Of a stretch of DNA of 64,000 nucleotides, positions 34,414 to 44,237 are shown piece by piece. The notes below the pieces were generated by a model. It saw only the letters and a list, made by a program, of their open reading frames with translations, was not told where the DNA came from and did no database searches. The DNA is from Phycisphaerae bacterium (GTDB taxonomy: Bacteria > Planctomycetota > Phycisphaerae > Sedimentisphaerales > Anaerobacaceae), in NCBI GenBank assembly GCA_030601745.1, contig JAUWBI010000005.1, positions 1 to 64,000 on the forward strand, given 5' to 3'. The position numbers and the translations under genes were made by a program. How positions within the stretch are numbered: the first letter of the stretch is position 1; each line of letters begins with the position of its first letter.

Positions 34414-36601
34414 GTTTAGTTTTTCGCCTTCTTTTCCCGGGCTTCTTTGCAGCTTTCTTTTTTCGAACAGGCTCTTTAGCCAGCGCCTCAACAGGGGACA
34501 CATTTAACTGACGGGCGGGAACATTTACCGAAACTATACGCACTTTCATCGCCTGGCCCAAATGAACACTGTGTCCGCAGCGCAGTCCGACAATACACTG
34601 GGTTCTTGGGTTGAATTTCCATTCGTCCGGCCCCAAATCGCCCATCTGTATAAGACCTTCAATCCCGAATTTTCGTGACTGAACGAATACCCCAAAACTC
34701 GCAAGGCCGGTAACAACGCAGTCAAGTTTGTCACCAATACGATTGCTTAACATTTGCAATATCAGAACGGTGGTCAGCTCTTTTTCAGCGTCCTCAGCTC
34801 GCTGTTCGGTGAAGCTGATGTGTTTTCCAATCTCGGTCAAATCCAGCCCGGCCGAGATGTCCCCGGCCGAACCAGAACGATTTCGCAGATAGCACTCCAG
34901 AACTCGATGAACAAGTAAATCCGCATACCGCCGTATCGGGCTGGTAAAATGACAGTAATTACTCGAAGCCAGCGCAAAATGGCCGATATGCAGCGGTGAG
35001 TACTGGGCTTTCTCGAAACTCCGCAGCACCGCCAGATTCACGCCGAAAGAACAGTCGGCCCCCTCAACGGCAGCTAACAAATCCTGTATCGCCGCGCGGC
35101 CCGGATTTCGGGGCAGACTAAAACCAAACGCTCTAACGAGCTTGGCGAGATTTTTCATACTCAAAGCATCCGGCTCCGGATGAATCCGCCGCATAAAGCC
35201 GACATTGACCCGGTCCAGAAGCGAGGCCACCGCCTCATTGGCCTCCACCATAAACATTTCGATTATCGTATGCGGATAGCTGTCATCAGCGGGGCAAGCG
35301 TCCACAACCCGTCCCGATTTATCCATTATTAATTCTGTTTCCGGCAAATCCAGATGTAGCATTCCGTTTTTCGTTCTTCGTCTTTCAATAACTCGGCTGA
35401 GCGTCTCCATATCTTTCAGCAGCTCAACCACTTCCGGCTTAATCCCCTTGACGCGCCCTTTCAAAGTTTTGTCCGCTTCTTGGTAGGTCAATCGCTGCGA
35501 CGAATGCATAATACTGTTGGCAAAGCGGCGAGACAAAACCTTACCATCGTCGTCGTAGGTCAAGTACGCACTTTTAACAAATCGCCTTTGGCCGGGCTGA
35601 AGACTGCATATCCCGTTACTCAAAATCTCCGGCAGCATCGCAATGGTCTTGCCGGGTAAATAAGCGCTGTTTCCGCGATTTTTTGCTTCCGTATCTAACG
35701 GAGAATCGGCCGGCACAAAATTACTGACATCGGCAATGTGAACGCCAAGAACCCAGTTGTTTTCGGAATCCTTCTCCAGACTTATCGCATCGTCAAAATC
35801 TTTTGCATCCGGCGGGTCAATTGTGATAATCACCTTTCCCGTTATGTCCTCTCTTGCACCGAGTTGCTCGGGATTAAATTCAGCAGCGGCTTCGCGCGCC
35901 TGCTCGACACAATCAGCGTCAAATTCGCTCGGCAGATGATATTGGCGGATTATCGACTTTATCTCGCTTTCATATCGCCCCGCTTTGCCCAGCACCTCGA
36001 TAATTACGCCGCGCGCCAGATATTTTTCCGTCGGATACGAAAGTATTTCAACCACAACTTTATCTTTCTGCCTGGCCCCTTTTGCGCCGACATCGTCAAC
36101 AGAAATCGGCTCGACAAAGGCTGTCCCGTCCGGCTGAACAATCCATCCATCGGGCCCTTTTAATAAAGTTCCGACAAATCTATTTTGTGCCCGTTCAAGA
36201 ATCTCGACCACTTTGCCGCTGTACCGCATCTGTCCGCCGCGTTTACCTTTTTTTACAACCTTGGCGGCAACGATATCACCGGTCATTGCCTCGCCTGTTT
36301 CATTCGGCGGTACAAATAAATCACCGTGCAAATGGGGTTCAAGAGGCGTTATGAACCCAAATCCTTTAGGATTTGCCCTGAATGTCCCTATAATTCGCCC
36401 CGACATTGACGGCAGGCTAATCAAATTCCTCGCACCCACTACCACGTGTCCGGCCCGACGAAGCTCCTCAAAAGCCGATTTGAACTGCGCATAATCTTCC
36501 GAGCTTACACCTAACGCTTTGGCTAATTGTGAAAGTTTCAGCGGTGCGTAATCGGCGTGCTTCAATAACTTAACGATTTTTCTTTTGAAAATTTCCGCCA
36601 T
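34388..36601 (-). CDS. rnr: Ribonuclease R
   Basis: 737 residues, processive 3'-5' exoribonuclease of the RNB family used in RNA turnover and ribosome quality control. An N-terminal winged helix (KIVKLLKHADYAPLKLSQLAKALGVS) is followed by cold-shock domains (GRIIGTFRANPKGFGFITP). The RNB core has the metal-binding Asp series TIDPPDAKDFDDAIS, HIADVSNFV and SPIRRYADLLVHR. A C-terminal S1 domain (GVVTGLASFGVFVQSRKFGIEGLI type) comes before a Lys/Arg-rich tail (KKKAAKKPGKRRRKTKRA). The final residues are encoded by a REP element. Downstream is efp, same strand. Confidence 0.96.
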   Translation of the reverse strand: MAEIFKRKIVKLLKHADYAPLKLSQLAKALGVSSEDYAQFKSAFEELRRAGHVVVGARNLISLPSMSGRIIGTFRANPKGFGFITPLEPHLHGDLFVPPNETGEAMTGDIVAAKVVKKGKRGGQMRYSGKVVEILERAQNRFVGTLLKGPDGWIVQPDGTAFVEPISVDDVGAKGARQKDKVVVEILSYPTEKYLARGVIIEVLGKAGRYESEIKSIIRQYHLPSEFDADCVEQAREAAAEFNPEQLGAREDITGKVIITIDPPDAKDFDDAISLEKDSENNWVLGVHIADVSNFVPADSPLDTEAKNRGNSAYLPGKTIAMLPEILSNGICSLQPGQRRFVKSAYLTYDDDGKVLSRRFANSIMHSSQRLTYQEADKTLKGRVKGIKPEVVELLKDMETLSRVIERRRTKNGMLHLDLPETELIMDKSGRVVDACPADDSYPHTIIEMFMVEANEAVASLLDRVNVGFMRRIHPEPDALSMKNLAKLVRAFGFSLPRNPGRAAIQDLLAAVEGADCSFGVNLAVLRSFEKAQYSPLHIGHFALASSNYCHFTSPIRRYADLLVHRVLECYLRNRSGSAGDISAGLDLTEIGKHISFTEQRAEDAEKELTTVLILQMLSNRIGDKLDCVVTGLASFGVFVQSRKFGIEGLIQMGDLGPDEWKFNPRTQCIVGLRCGHSVHLGQAMKVRIVSVNVPARQLNVSPVEALAKEPVRKKKAAKKPGKRRRKTKRARNKLRG

Positions 36602-36675
36602 TTGACAACCTGCAAAAAAACAAGAAAGCGCCCAATCGATTTCTATATCGACTAAGCGCCGTATTTATCTGAAAT

Positions 36676-36712
36676 TAAACGAGCGGGCCGGGACTTGTTC
36701 GTGCGGCCCGAA
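36676..36712 (-). terminator. Hairpin after the DUF5703 gene
   Basis: CGGGCCG (36684-36690) pairs with CGGCCCG (36704-36710) around a 13-base loop; the minus strand then reads CTCGTTTAATTT, a weak T-tail. Confidence 0.45.
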
Positions 36713-36726
36713 TACCTTTTGTGAGG

Positions 36727-39003
36727 TCACTGCGGCTCTATTTTCACCACGTCCTTTGCCCGCCACCGCGGTGTTACTTGCAACTGCCGGACTTTACCGT
36801 CCCGATACACGCCTTCCACCGTTGTGTTCATAGGTGCGTGCAGCTTGAATTCAACGTCCCATTCTTTCGGCCAGGCGCCGAACAGCAGTATTTTTCTGCC
36901 CTCGGTTTGTATCAACATTCGTTGCAGCGCTGTCATCGCAACGCTGCCGTGGTCTTGGTCAGGAATCCAATCGTAGTTCGGCCCCCAGAAGGCGGGGAAC
37001 CGGCTGCCGCCGTGTTTGGTTGAGAAATTCTTCGTCACAAATTTCGACGCGTCCCCCGTCAAGCCAAGATACGCCGCCTGGATTGCCGTCTGATACCAAC
37101 CTCCCGTCCCTTTGTGCACCCGACGGTTATATGTCTCAAGAGCAACCTCCACATCCGCCTTGCCAATCCCAAAAAGCCGATACGGAAAAATGGCGTACAG
37201 CTCAGGATTTTCCTGATTTCGCTTCATGTTATATTTCTCCGCCGGCAGTATAAAACGTTTGCTATTCTCTTCTTTCATCGGCAGTGCCGGCAGCTCCGCC
37301 AGCATCTTCTTCCACGACTTACGCTGCGCCCTCGTCGTCAAATCCGCCGGCAGTTCCAGCAGCCGACTGAGCACATACCTGAGCCCCGCAACCTCCGGCA
37401 GCGGATTAACGCACTCCCACCACGTCTCTAACGACTGGGACGGCTCGAAGCGAATCTTGCCCCCCTCGTCCCGCTCCCAGTGCTGGTCGTAGAAAGTGGT
37501 GGTCGCCTCGGCCAGAGGCAGTAGCGTATCACGCAGAAACTCCTTATCTTGCGTAATCGCATAATAATCCAGCATCATCGCGGTTAATTCGATTCCGCCC
37601 TGCCATTCCCGCCGGATATACCGGTTAATCGTTTCAGGCCCTTTATGTCCCCACCCGTAATCGCAATTTCCATTCGTACCCCAGAAGTACATCGTCTCCG
37701 GAAAGAAAGCGCCATCGTGCTTATAGTAAATCTTTGTCTTGTCCCTGCACAGGCCAAGGACATTATTGTACATCCGGAATAGCGGCTGCATCAGGTCGAA
37801 GTCTCCCGATGCCGGCATAGACCAGTACGGAAGTCGCGTGTTTTGCCACCAAAACATCCCGCCCCAGCGTCGATAATCACCATCAAAATGCTCCTTACCC
37901 ACCTGGGCATCGACCGTAAAGATTGAGCCGTTGAACTTGATGGGATAAGCCCCTCTGCCCCCGCACGCATTAATCCAACGCTGCAAGGTGTAGCCGCGCG
38001 TGACTGTCTCAGCATCTTCTGCCCCGCTGACGAAAATCCAGCTTCGGTTCCAGAACTCGTCCCACCATTTCCTGTGTGCCGCACGCGCGGTCTCTAAATC
38101 TATCGCCTCGACCGTCCTTATCTGTTTTTCGAGCACTCTCAACCAGGCCCCGCTGGTTTCGGTCTGGGACGTCAGAGGATAAATCGAAACCACAAAACGT
38201 TTACTCGCCTTGGCCGATTTCAGAGTCTCATTGTCAACAGCTTTCAGACCCTCGCCTTTGATACATCCGCCGAATGTCCGGCCCATAAGCGGGTCAGGAT
38301 ATTTGGCTATCAGCTCCCCGAGGTGTTGATTCTTTAGCGTTATTGGATAGCACGACTTCTCATTTCGATGATACCATACAATGCGGTTGTCTTTGGCGGG
38401 TACAATAGTGTCGGGATAAACGATGATTGGATAATCATTCTTGTCGTTACGAGTTAGCCCGCGGGCGCTGTTCGCTTCGTTTCCCTTGAGTTCCCGCTCA
38501 CTCGTGCGCCATACCTCAAGGTGCGTCTCAAGATTGAAGTTCTGCTTACCCTCGGCTTCAACACGTATGACCTGCTGATTGGCGTCCACCCATACGCGCA
38601 GCGTTACCTTTCGTTCTGCCGGCCCGGCTGTTATCTCAATCTCCCCCTGGCGCAGCTTCAGAATTTGCCTGAACGGCATTGTCTTTTCAAAGGGATTCGG
38701 CAAGAGTTTTACTCGCATCATCCCGAGTTTGAGTAAGCGAGCGTTCTCGCTCCACGCATCGGTCTTACTAATATAAAACAGAAGGTCGCCGCCTTCCTCG
38801 ACCCAGACGTTCAGACCGATGTTACCGTTACCTATCGGCATCGACCCGGACGAATCCCTGCTCGGCGTCTCCCAAACCACATTATATTGACCCAACGGGT
38901 CTTCAAACTCCTCAGCCCCAATCGCAGCCGGGCAGATTACAAAGCACACTGAAAATATCAACAAAACTGATAGTCTGCTTTTTTTCTCCATTACCCTTCC
39001 CAT
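36727..39003 (-). CDS. Secreted DUF5703 / GH95-like glycoside hydrolase-type protein
   Basis: 758 residues with a signal peptide (SRLSVLLIFSVCFVICPAAIGA). The start may be 39003 or the ATG at 38991; both have purine-rich sites. The N-terminal beta-sandwich shows DUF5703 wording (YNVVWETPSRDSSGSMPIGNGNIGLNVWVEEGGDLLFYISKTDAW). The C-terminal part is an (alpha/alpha)6-barrel typical of GH95-like proteins (YTLQRWINACGGRGAYPIKFNGSIFTV, WGGMFWWQNTRLPYW, PLAEATTTFYDQHWERDEGGKI, GYVMNT-like ending absent). Predicted to act on plant or algal polysaccharide side chains such as fucosides or galactosides; substrate unknown. It is followed upstream by a GH43-like gene in the same direction. Confidence 0.85.
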   Translation of the reverse strand: MGRVMEKKSRLSVLLIFSVCFVICPAAIGAEEFEDPLGQYNVVWETPSRDSSGSMPIGNGNIGLNVWVEEGGDLLFYISKTDAWSENARLLKLGMMRVKLLPNPFEKTMPFRQILKLRQGEIEITAGPAERKVTLRVWVDANQQVIRVEAEGKQNFNLETHLEVWRTSERELKGNEANSARGLTRNDKNDYPIIVYPDTIVPAKDNRIVWYHRNEKSCYPITLKNQHLGELIAKYPDPLMGRTFGGCIKGEGLKAVDNETLKSAKASKRFVVSIYPLTSQTETSGAWLRVLEKQIRTVEAIDLETARAAHRKWWDEFWNRSWIFVSGAEDAETVTRGYTLQRWINACGGRGAYPIKFNGSIFTVDAQVGKEHFDGDYRRWGGMFWWQNTRLPYWSMPASGDFDLMQPLFRMYNNVLGLCRDKTKIYYKHDGAFFPETMYFWGTNGNCDYGWGHKGPETINRYIRREWQGGIELTAMMLDYYAITQDKEFLRDTLLPLAEATTTFYDQHWERDEGGKIRFEPSQSLETWWECVNPLPEVAGLRYVLSRLLELPADLTTRAQRKSWKKMLAELPALPMKEENSKRFILPAEKYNMKRNQENPELYAIFPYRLFGIGKADVEVALETYNRRVHKGTGGWYQTAIQAAYLGLTGDASKFVTKNFSTKHGGSRFPAFWGPNYDWIPDQDHGSVAMTALQRMLIQTEGRKILLFGAWPKEWDVEFKLHAPMNTTVEGVYRDGKVRQLQVTPRWRAKDVVKIEPQ

Positions 39004-39125
39004 CTAACTATCCTTTCTCATCATCGTTTAACTCCTAATACCGCTGGTCGTCAAAACCGCAATCTACTATATCAACTCTTCGGTCGGTGAACAAGTAAGG
39101 CTTGCCGCAATTTGAAGTTTCCCGC

Positions 39126-40181
39126 TCAGCGGCGCCAATTCTTTGCGTCCGCTGCAGCGCCCTGTGGGACAGGAGCTTTTCCGGGCCAGCTCCAGTTCTT
39201 TAGGTCATCACTCCATGCAATCCCTAAAGAGCAATTGGCATCCACGTTATCCTGGGTCTTCTTCTTTCCTGGGCCGCCACCATGAAAAAACATCAGGTAT
39301 TTTCCGATGCGAGGTTCTTTTCGTAAATCCAGCACAACTCCCGCGGTAATTCTGTTTTCCGCCCAGGGCCACTGCTGCTGGCCGAGTGTGATTAGACCGT
39401 TGACATCACGCCATTGTTTCAAATCCTTCGAGCGTTTGACTCCGATGCCATTGCCGGGAGAATGAAAGAGCACATATTCGTCACCATCAACGAGAACGCA
39501 CACATTTTCACCACTATCGGCGCGCCCGAAATAAGTCCAATTCTCGAGGTCGTAAGACCACGAAAGACTCACCCCGTGTTGTTTGTAAAAGCACCACCAC
39601 TTGCCGGGCTCATTCTTGTCTTCAATAAGGTACGGGTCTATCATTCGCCCCATCTGCTCCACTGCTGCGTCCGGGCCCTTCACACGCAGCAGCTCGGGTT
39701 CGCTCCAGTGCAGCAGGTTCTTGCTCCGCATGATAAACAAACGGGCGTTCTCGTTGGCCCAGCGCAGCTTCTCACCCCGCCGATAGTTCAGGCGTGGATA
39801 GCTCTGCAGGCACAGAACCCAAACGTCGGCGAAACGTACCACATTGCCCGGACTTGAGAAGTTCAGGTGCTGTCCCTTCGGTGTGATGATTCTGGGCGTC
39901 GAGAAGTCCTGCAAATCGCGAGATGTGCTGACGGCCGTGTAAGAATAGATTCGCCCATCGGCTTGCGTTCGCACGAGCGTGTAAAACAGATAAAATGTTC
40001 CAGCGTGATAGAGCCCAGCCGGGTCACGGTAGGCGGTACGAGAATCACCCCGCAGGACGATAGGAGACTTGATGCCGGAGAAGTTAATTGCCGCATTAAG
40101 ATTCGTGTTTGCGCCCGATACTACATCGGCGACAAATAGCCCAAGAAAAAACCCTGTAAGGAATACCTTCTTACCAAGCAT
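39126..40181 (-). CDS. Secreted five-bladed propeller glycosidase-like protein (GH43/GH32-type)
   Basis: 351 residues with a signal peptide ending near VVSGA. Propeller-type features are an early Asp in AYRDPAGLYHAGTFYLFYT, YSYTAVSTSRDLQDFS, RMIDPYLIEDKNEPGKWWCFYKQHG and GIAWSDDLKNWSWPG. These repeated W/Asp blade ends are typical of the GH43/GH32/GH117 superfamily, though catalytic acid assignments are uncertain. It precedes the DUF5703 gene in the same direction, 122 bases apart, which suggests shared use of one polysaccharide. GGGCAGGA precedes the ATG. Confidence 0.75.
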   Translation of the reverse strand: MLGKKVFLTGFFLGLFVADVVSGANTNLNAAINFSGIKSPIVLRGDSRTAYRDPAGLYHAGTFYLFYTLVRTQADGRIYSYTAVSTSRDLQDFSTPRIITPKGQHLNFSSPGNVVRFADVWVLCLQSYPRLNYRRGEKLRWANENARLFIMRSKNLLHWSEPELLRVKGPDAAVEQMGRMIDPYLIEDKNEPGKWWCFYKQHGVSLSWSYDLENWTYFGRADSGENVCVLVDGDEYVLFHSPGNGIGVKRSKDLKQWRDVNGLITLGQQQWPWAENRITAGVVLDLRKEPRIGKYLMFFHGGGPGKKKTQDNVDANCSLGIAWSDDLKNWSWPGKAPVPQGAAADAKNWRR

Positions 40182-40302
40182 GGTCCTGCCCTAACCTTGG
40201 AGATAAGCGGCGGCTTCGCGAAGCGAAGACGTCCCTGGGAAATCCAGGATCGTATTGCGTAACTCCCGACGTATCACGCGCAACGCACAACGAAAAGAGC
40301 AG

Positions 40303-40578
40303 TTACCCCTTTTTCGCCTTAAGGCTGTTAAGGCGCTTGGCAAGACGTGATTTTTTTCGTGCGACTGTTCTTTTATGCATTGTGCTGGTAGCTGCGGTTT
40401 TGTCCAATCTCTGGCCGACAAGCCGGTATTGTTCGCTCGCCGCCTCTACGTCACCGCTGCTCAAAGCCGTCTCAAAATGCTTAATTTGTGTCTTTATCTG
40501 GCTTTTACGGGCGCGATTAATCGTCCTTCTTTTGGTATTTTGTTTCACTCTTTTTTTGGCTGATAACGAATGTGCCAC
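40303..40578 (-). CDS. rpsT: 30S ribosomal protein S20
   Basis: 91 residues, almost all basic helices: SAKKRVKQNTKRRTINRARKSQIKT, then TAATSTMHKRTVARKKSRLAKRLN. S20 binds 16S rRNA. The start codon is GTG with AGGAGA upstream; the E. coli gene also uses a non-ATG start that matters for autoregulation. It lies 44 bases after a TPR gene on the same strand. Confidence 0.96.
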   Translation of the reverse strand: MAHSLSAKKRVKQNTKRRTINRARKSQIKTQIKHFETALSSGDVEAASEQYRLVGQRLDKTAATSTMHKRTVARKKSRLAKRLNSLKAKKG

Positions 40579-40622
40579 CGTATTCTCCTGAAAATCCTGC
40601 TGGTTGGGTTTCTAAACGTCCC

Positions 40623-42017
40623 TTATTGCGCCTGTGCTTCCCTTAACTTATCTACTCGCTGGCGGACATCTTTGTATCCAAAATCAAGCTGAGCAATCTT
40701 GCGAAAAATCTCCAGCGCCTTTTCCGTATCACCCTTCTGCTCATAAGAGCAAGCCAGATTGTACCGCAATTCTTTGGCGACACCATCATCTTTTATCTCG
40801 TAGGCCTCTATCGCCCGGCCAAAAACATCGATTGCATCTGCAAACCAGCCCTTCATATAAAAGCAGTAGCCAATTTTATCCATCGATGAAATCTTTCGTC
40901 TCGGGTCTTTTTGCGCCTCCTGGAACAAAGGTATCGCATCGTCATACCGTTTATTCCGAACCAAACGAACACCATATTCGTACTTGGCCTGCAGGTCGGT
41001 CGGATAGTTCTCCACACAAAGCCGGTAATGCTCTAATTCCGTGCTGTTTAGTTGCGCCGACAAGTCTGCGACCTCGGCCTTGGCCTGCGCCTCATCCGGC
41101 TCAGTTTCAAGAGCTGCTTTTGCCGCTCTTTCTTTGCGTTTGAGCTGTTTTATTCTGAACAGCCCTGCCCGCTGCTTAAAGCTAAAATCGCTTTTACTTT
41201 TATACGCATTTTCCAGCAGCTCTATCGCCTCATTCTCCGCCTCGTCGTTTCGCAAATCCGACAGCGCCTGCGCCAAATTAAATATGTGCTTCGGCAGATT
41301 TGGGTCCTCGGACAGTGCTCTTCTGGCCTCTTCAACCGCCAACATCCGGTAATCCTCCGTCTTGACAACACCCTCCTGCGCGTGAAGTTTTTCCTGCGCC
41401 TCACGGTCCTTGATGGACTGCCTGAAGTCACCCTCCTGGTCATACTTGCCTCTAACAACAGTCAGCTCGGCTGTGAGGTTCTTAAACTCATCCGCCAAGT
41501 CGCCGTCCTCCGGCTTAAGCCGCGAGGCATGTTGGCACGCTATAATCGCTCTGTCGAATTCGCCAATGGTTTTGTACGAATCTTTTAACAGGATATATGT
41601 TTGTAAAGATGGTTTCCGGGCAGCATTATTTCCCTGAAACACCAAATCAGCAATCCACTTGGCCGTCTGCTTGTAATCGCCTGCCACCGCAGCCTTTAGT
41701 ATATGCTCGGCATAAGGCAAATGGCCGGGGTCCTTGGCGAAAAGGTACTCGGCGTTAAGCATCTGCTCAAGCGGTGTTTTACCTCGCAGACGCTTCATTC
41801 TTTCCATCATTGAGGGCTTCTTGCCGCCTTTTCCCTGTCTGACCAGCGCCAATTCGTGAAGCGGTATATGCCCGTGCTGCAGCGCCTCTGGGGTGCATCG
41901 CAGACCCTCAAGGTACATATCGATAGCGTAATCGAAATTATTTGTCTCCGCTACCTTTCGGGCTCTTTCAAAAAAAACCGCCGCCTTAATAGACTCTCCT
42001 ATACCTTTTTCTTCCAT
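40623..42017 (-). CDS. Cytoplasmic TPR repeat protein
   Basis: 464 residues, no signal peptide. TPR repeats run nearly end to end: ARKVAETNNFDYAIDMYLEGLRCTPEA, KDSYKTIGEFDRAIIACQHASRLKPED, LRYNLACSYEQKGDTEKALEIFRKI, and GVRLVRNKRYDDAIPLFQEAQKDP. A middle stretch (about 175-330) is charged and coiled-coil-like, with DREAQEKLHAQEG. A protein-protein scaffold is likely; the partner is unknown. It is co-directional with rpsT and divergent from glyA. Confidence 0.85.
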   Translation of the reverse strand: MEEKGIGESIKAAVFFERARKVAETNNFDYAIDMYLEGLRCTPEALQHGHIPLHELALVRQGKGGKKPSMMERMKRLRGKTPLEQMLNAEYLFAKDPGHLPYAEHILKAAVAGDYKQTAKWIADLVFQGNNAARKPSLQTYILLKDSYKTIGEFDRAIIACQHASRLKPEDGDLADEFKNLTAELTVVRGKYDQEGDFRQSIKDREAQEKLHAQEGVVKTEDYRMLAVEEARRALSEDPNLPKHIFNLAQALSDLRNDEAENEAIELLENAYKSKSDFSFKQRAGLFRIKQLKRKERAAKAALETEPDEAQAKAEVADLSAQLNSTELEHYRLCVENYPTDLQAKYEYGVRLVRNKRYDDAIPLFQEAQKDPRRKISSMDKIGYCFYMKGWFADAIDVFGRAIEAYEIKDDGVAKELRYNLACSYEQKGDTEKALEIFRKIAQLDFGYKDVRQRVDKLREAQAQ

Positions 42018-42101
42018 ACCTTTTAACCGGTTCCTTTGTCTAATGCCTCATTTAACCCGCTTATCCTAATCCGCCGCTCAAATTTGTCAACAAATAAAAA
42101 C

Positions 42102-42130
42102 TTGTATAAAAAGTGAAGCTGTGATATATA
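42102..42130 (+). promoter_or_regulatory. Predicted promoter of glyA
   Basis: TTGTAT, 17-base spacer, TATATA (42125-42130), about 70 bases before the glyA ATG. The leader holds a short word of the GAGATACGA repeat type. No glycine riboswitch is visible. Confidence 0.5.
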
Positions 42131-42200
42131 CCCTGAAGCGTATTTCTTGAAGCTGGACGCGAGATACGAAACACCAGATACAAGTTTATGGAGAACTAAT

Positions 42201-43472
42201 ATGGTAAATGCTCTTGAGCTGTATGACCCGCAAATTTACGAGCTTGTAAGGCAGGAAAGGGCACGCGAAAGCGGCTCAGTTCGCCTTATCCCCTCGGAAA
42301 ACTACGTCTCCAGGGCCGTAATGTTGGCCAGCGGAAGCTGTCTTACAAACAAATATGCCGAAGGCTACCCCAACAGGCGATACTACGAAGGCCAGCAGGT
42401 AACCGACCTTATCGAAAAAATGGCCCAGGACCGGGCAAAAAAGTTGTTCAAGGCCGACCACGCAAACGTCCAGCCCTACTCCGGCTCGGTGGCCAACCTG
42501 GCAGCATATCTGGCTCTCGTTGAACCCGGCGATATGATTATGGGCCTGTCTCTTCCACACGGCGGACACCTCACCCACGGCTGGAAAGTCAGCGTAACAA
42601 GCAAAGTATTTAATTCCGTCCAATATACAGTCAACCCCGACACCGGCAGATTTGACTATAACCAGATTGAAGAGCTCGCAAAAAAACACAAACCCAAAAT
42701 CATCATCTCCGGCGCCACGGCATATCCTCGCGAGATTGACTTTGAAATATTCGGACAGATAGCTAAAGAGGTAGGTGCATATCACGTCAGTGATATTGCC
42801 CACATCGCAGGTCTTGTTGTAGCCGGAATACACAAAAGTCCGGTGCCATACGCCGACATTGTATCAACCACGACGCACAAGACTCTGCGGGGGCCCCGCG
42901 GCGGAATGTTACTTTGCAAAGCAGAACACGCAGAAAATGTGGACAAAGCCGTCTTTCCGGGTCTGCAGGGCGGCCCGCATATGCACACATTAACCGCCAT
43001 CGCCGTAGCAATGGCTGAAGCTGATACGCCGGAGTTCGTCGCCTACGCAAAGCAGATAGTCAAAAACGCAAAAGCTCTCGCCGAGAAGCTGCTCGAATAC
43101 GGGTTCAACCTTTCATCCGGCGGAACCGACAATCATCTAATCTTAATCGACCTGCGAAATAAAAATATCCCCGGCAAAAAACTGGCAAAGGCCCTCGACA
43201 GGGCAAGAATTGTTACTAATTATAACACTACACCTTTAGACCCGGCTCATCCATCTAACCCCAGCGGACTGCGTATGGGAACGCCAGCAATTACCACTCG
43301 CGGAATGAAGGAGCCGGAGGCCGAGCAAATTGCCTCCTTTATAAATAAAGTGGCTGAAAATATTGACAATGAGTCGGTAATCGAAGAGGTCGGAAAAGAG
43401 GTTCTGCTTTTATGCTCGGCATTTCCTGTGCCCGACCACTTCATCATACCAAATAAGAATAACCGTTTGTAA
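42201..43472 (+). CDS. glyA: Serine hydroxymethyltransferase
   Basis: 423 residues. PLP enzyme that interconverts serine and glycine with tetrahydrofolate, feeding one-carbon units that also supply the SAM cycle (ahcY is in this window). Motifs: RLIPSENYVSRAVMLASGSCLTNKYAEGYPNRRYYEG, VQPYSGSVANLAAY, the Lys of STTTHKTLRGPRGG that binds PLP, VFPGLQGGPHMH, and RIVTNYNTTPLDP. The start is the internal ATG at 42201 with GGAG upstream. It is the first gene of a short plus-strand pair with a Nudix-like gene. Confidence 0.97.
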   Translation: MVNALELYDPQIYELVRQERARESGSVRLIPSENYVSRAVMLASGSCLTNKYAEGYPNRRYYEGQQVTDLIEKMAQDRAKKLFKADHANVQPYSGSVANLAAYLALVEPGDMIMGLSLPHGGHLTHGWKVSVTSKVFNSVQYTVNPDTGRFDYNQIEELAKKHKPKIIISGATAYPREIDFEIFGQIAKEVGAYHVSDIAHIAGLVVAGIHKSPVPYADIVSTTTHKTLRGPRGGMLLCKAEHAENVDKAVFPGLQGGPHMHTLTAIAVAMAEADTPEFVAYAKQIVKNAKALAEKLLEYGFNLSSGGTDNHLILIDLRNKNIPGKKLAKALDRARIVTNYNTTPLDPAHPSNPSGLRMGTPAITTRGMKEPEAEQIASFINKVAENIDNESVIEEVGKEVLLLCSAFPVPDHFIIPNKNNRL

Positions 43473-43517
43473 TGTCATTGCGAGCGAGACGCAGCCGAGC
43501 GTGGCAATCTCATAACC
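43473..43517. repeat. GTCATTGCGAG-family repeat after glyA
   Basis: GTCATTGCGAGcgagacgcagccgagcGTGGCAATCTCATAACC; same family as 26938 and 34357. Confidence 0.65.
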
Positions 43518-43560
43518 GTAGGCAGATACGGAAGGTGAAAGATGCTCAAGGAGTGACCGC

Positions 43561-44190
43561 ATGGCCCAGAAAGAACAGGTACTTGTTGTCGAGCGAAAGG
43601 TCCTTGAGCAGGTAGGGATGTTCCAGGGGCTCACATTGGACGTGGACCGGTATCTCCCCAAAATCTTTGCTCAGGGCGTTCCCTGTTTTATGCCGAGGTC
43701 GCAAGCCGAAAAAGACCCCTCCTATAAGCAAATCATTCCCTACGTAATAATGGCTTGTGACGGCAAGTACCTTAACTACGTCAGGGGGACGCGAGCGGGA
43801 GAAACACGGCTCATCGGGAACAGGTCCATCGGCATAGGCGGCCATATAAACCCTACTGATGACATGCCCTTATTCAACGCAAATTTCCGCGAGACCTACC
43901 TCACAGCCGTTGAGCGTGAGGTAGCCGAGGAAGTGTCCGTAGAAACGACATACAGCGACCGTATTGTTGCTCTGCTCAATGACGATTCCAACGAGGTCGG
44001 AAGTGTGCATCTCGGAATAGTCCACTACTGGATTTTGGATGCCCCAAAGGTCAACAAGCGAGAACAGATGATTACCCAGATGGCCTTTATGACACCTGCC
44101 GAGCTGCACGAAGTCCGAGATACTCTCGAGACATGGTCGCAATTGTGCCTTGACAACCTCGGCGAAATGGCGAATAAGAACATAATGTGA
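43561..44190 (+). CDS. Nudix-fold phosphohydrolase-like protein
   Basis: 209 residues. The central part has a stretched Nudix box: SIGIGGHINPTDD, then an insertion, then ETYLTAVEREVAEEVSVE, which supplies the REx2EE-type metal-binding helix. Nudix enzymes hydrolyse nucleoside diphosphates linked to another moiety; the N-terminal 80 residues (PRSQAEKDPSYKQIIPYVIMACDGKYLNYVRG) are typical of a small subfamily often annotated only as phosphoesterase. AAGGAG precedes the ATG. It begins 88 bases after glyA. Substrate unknown. Confidence 0.75.
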   Translation: MAQKEQVLVVERKVLEQVGMFQGLTLDVDRYLPKIFAQGVPCFMPRSQAEKDPSYKQIIPYVIMACDGKYLNYVRGTRAGETRLIGNRSIGIGGHINPTDDMPLFNANFRETYLTAVEREVAEEVSVETTYSDRIVALLNDDSNEVGSVHLGIVHYWILDAPKVNKREQMITQMAFMTPAELHEVRDTLETWSQLCLDNLGEMANKNIM

Positions 44191-44237
44191 CCAGTGGCTC
44201 GTGTCGGCCTTTCGGTCGTAAGCAACGGCTGCTTGAG

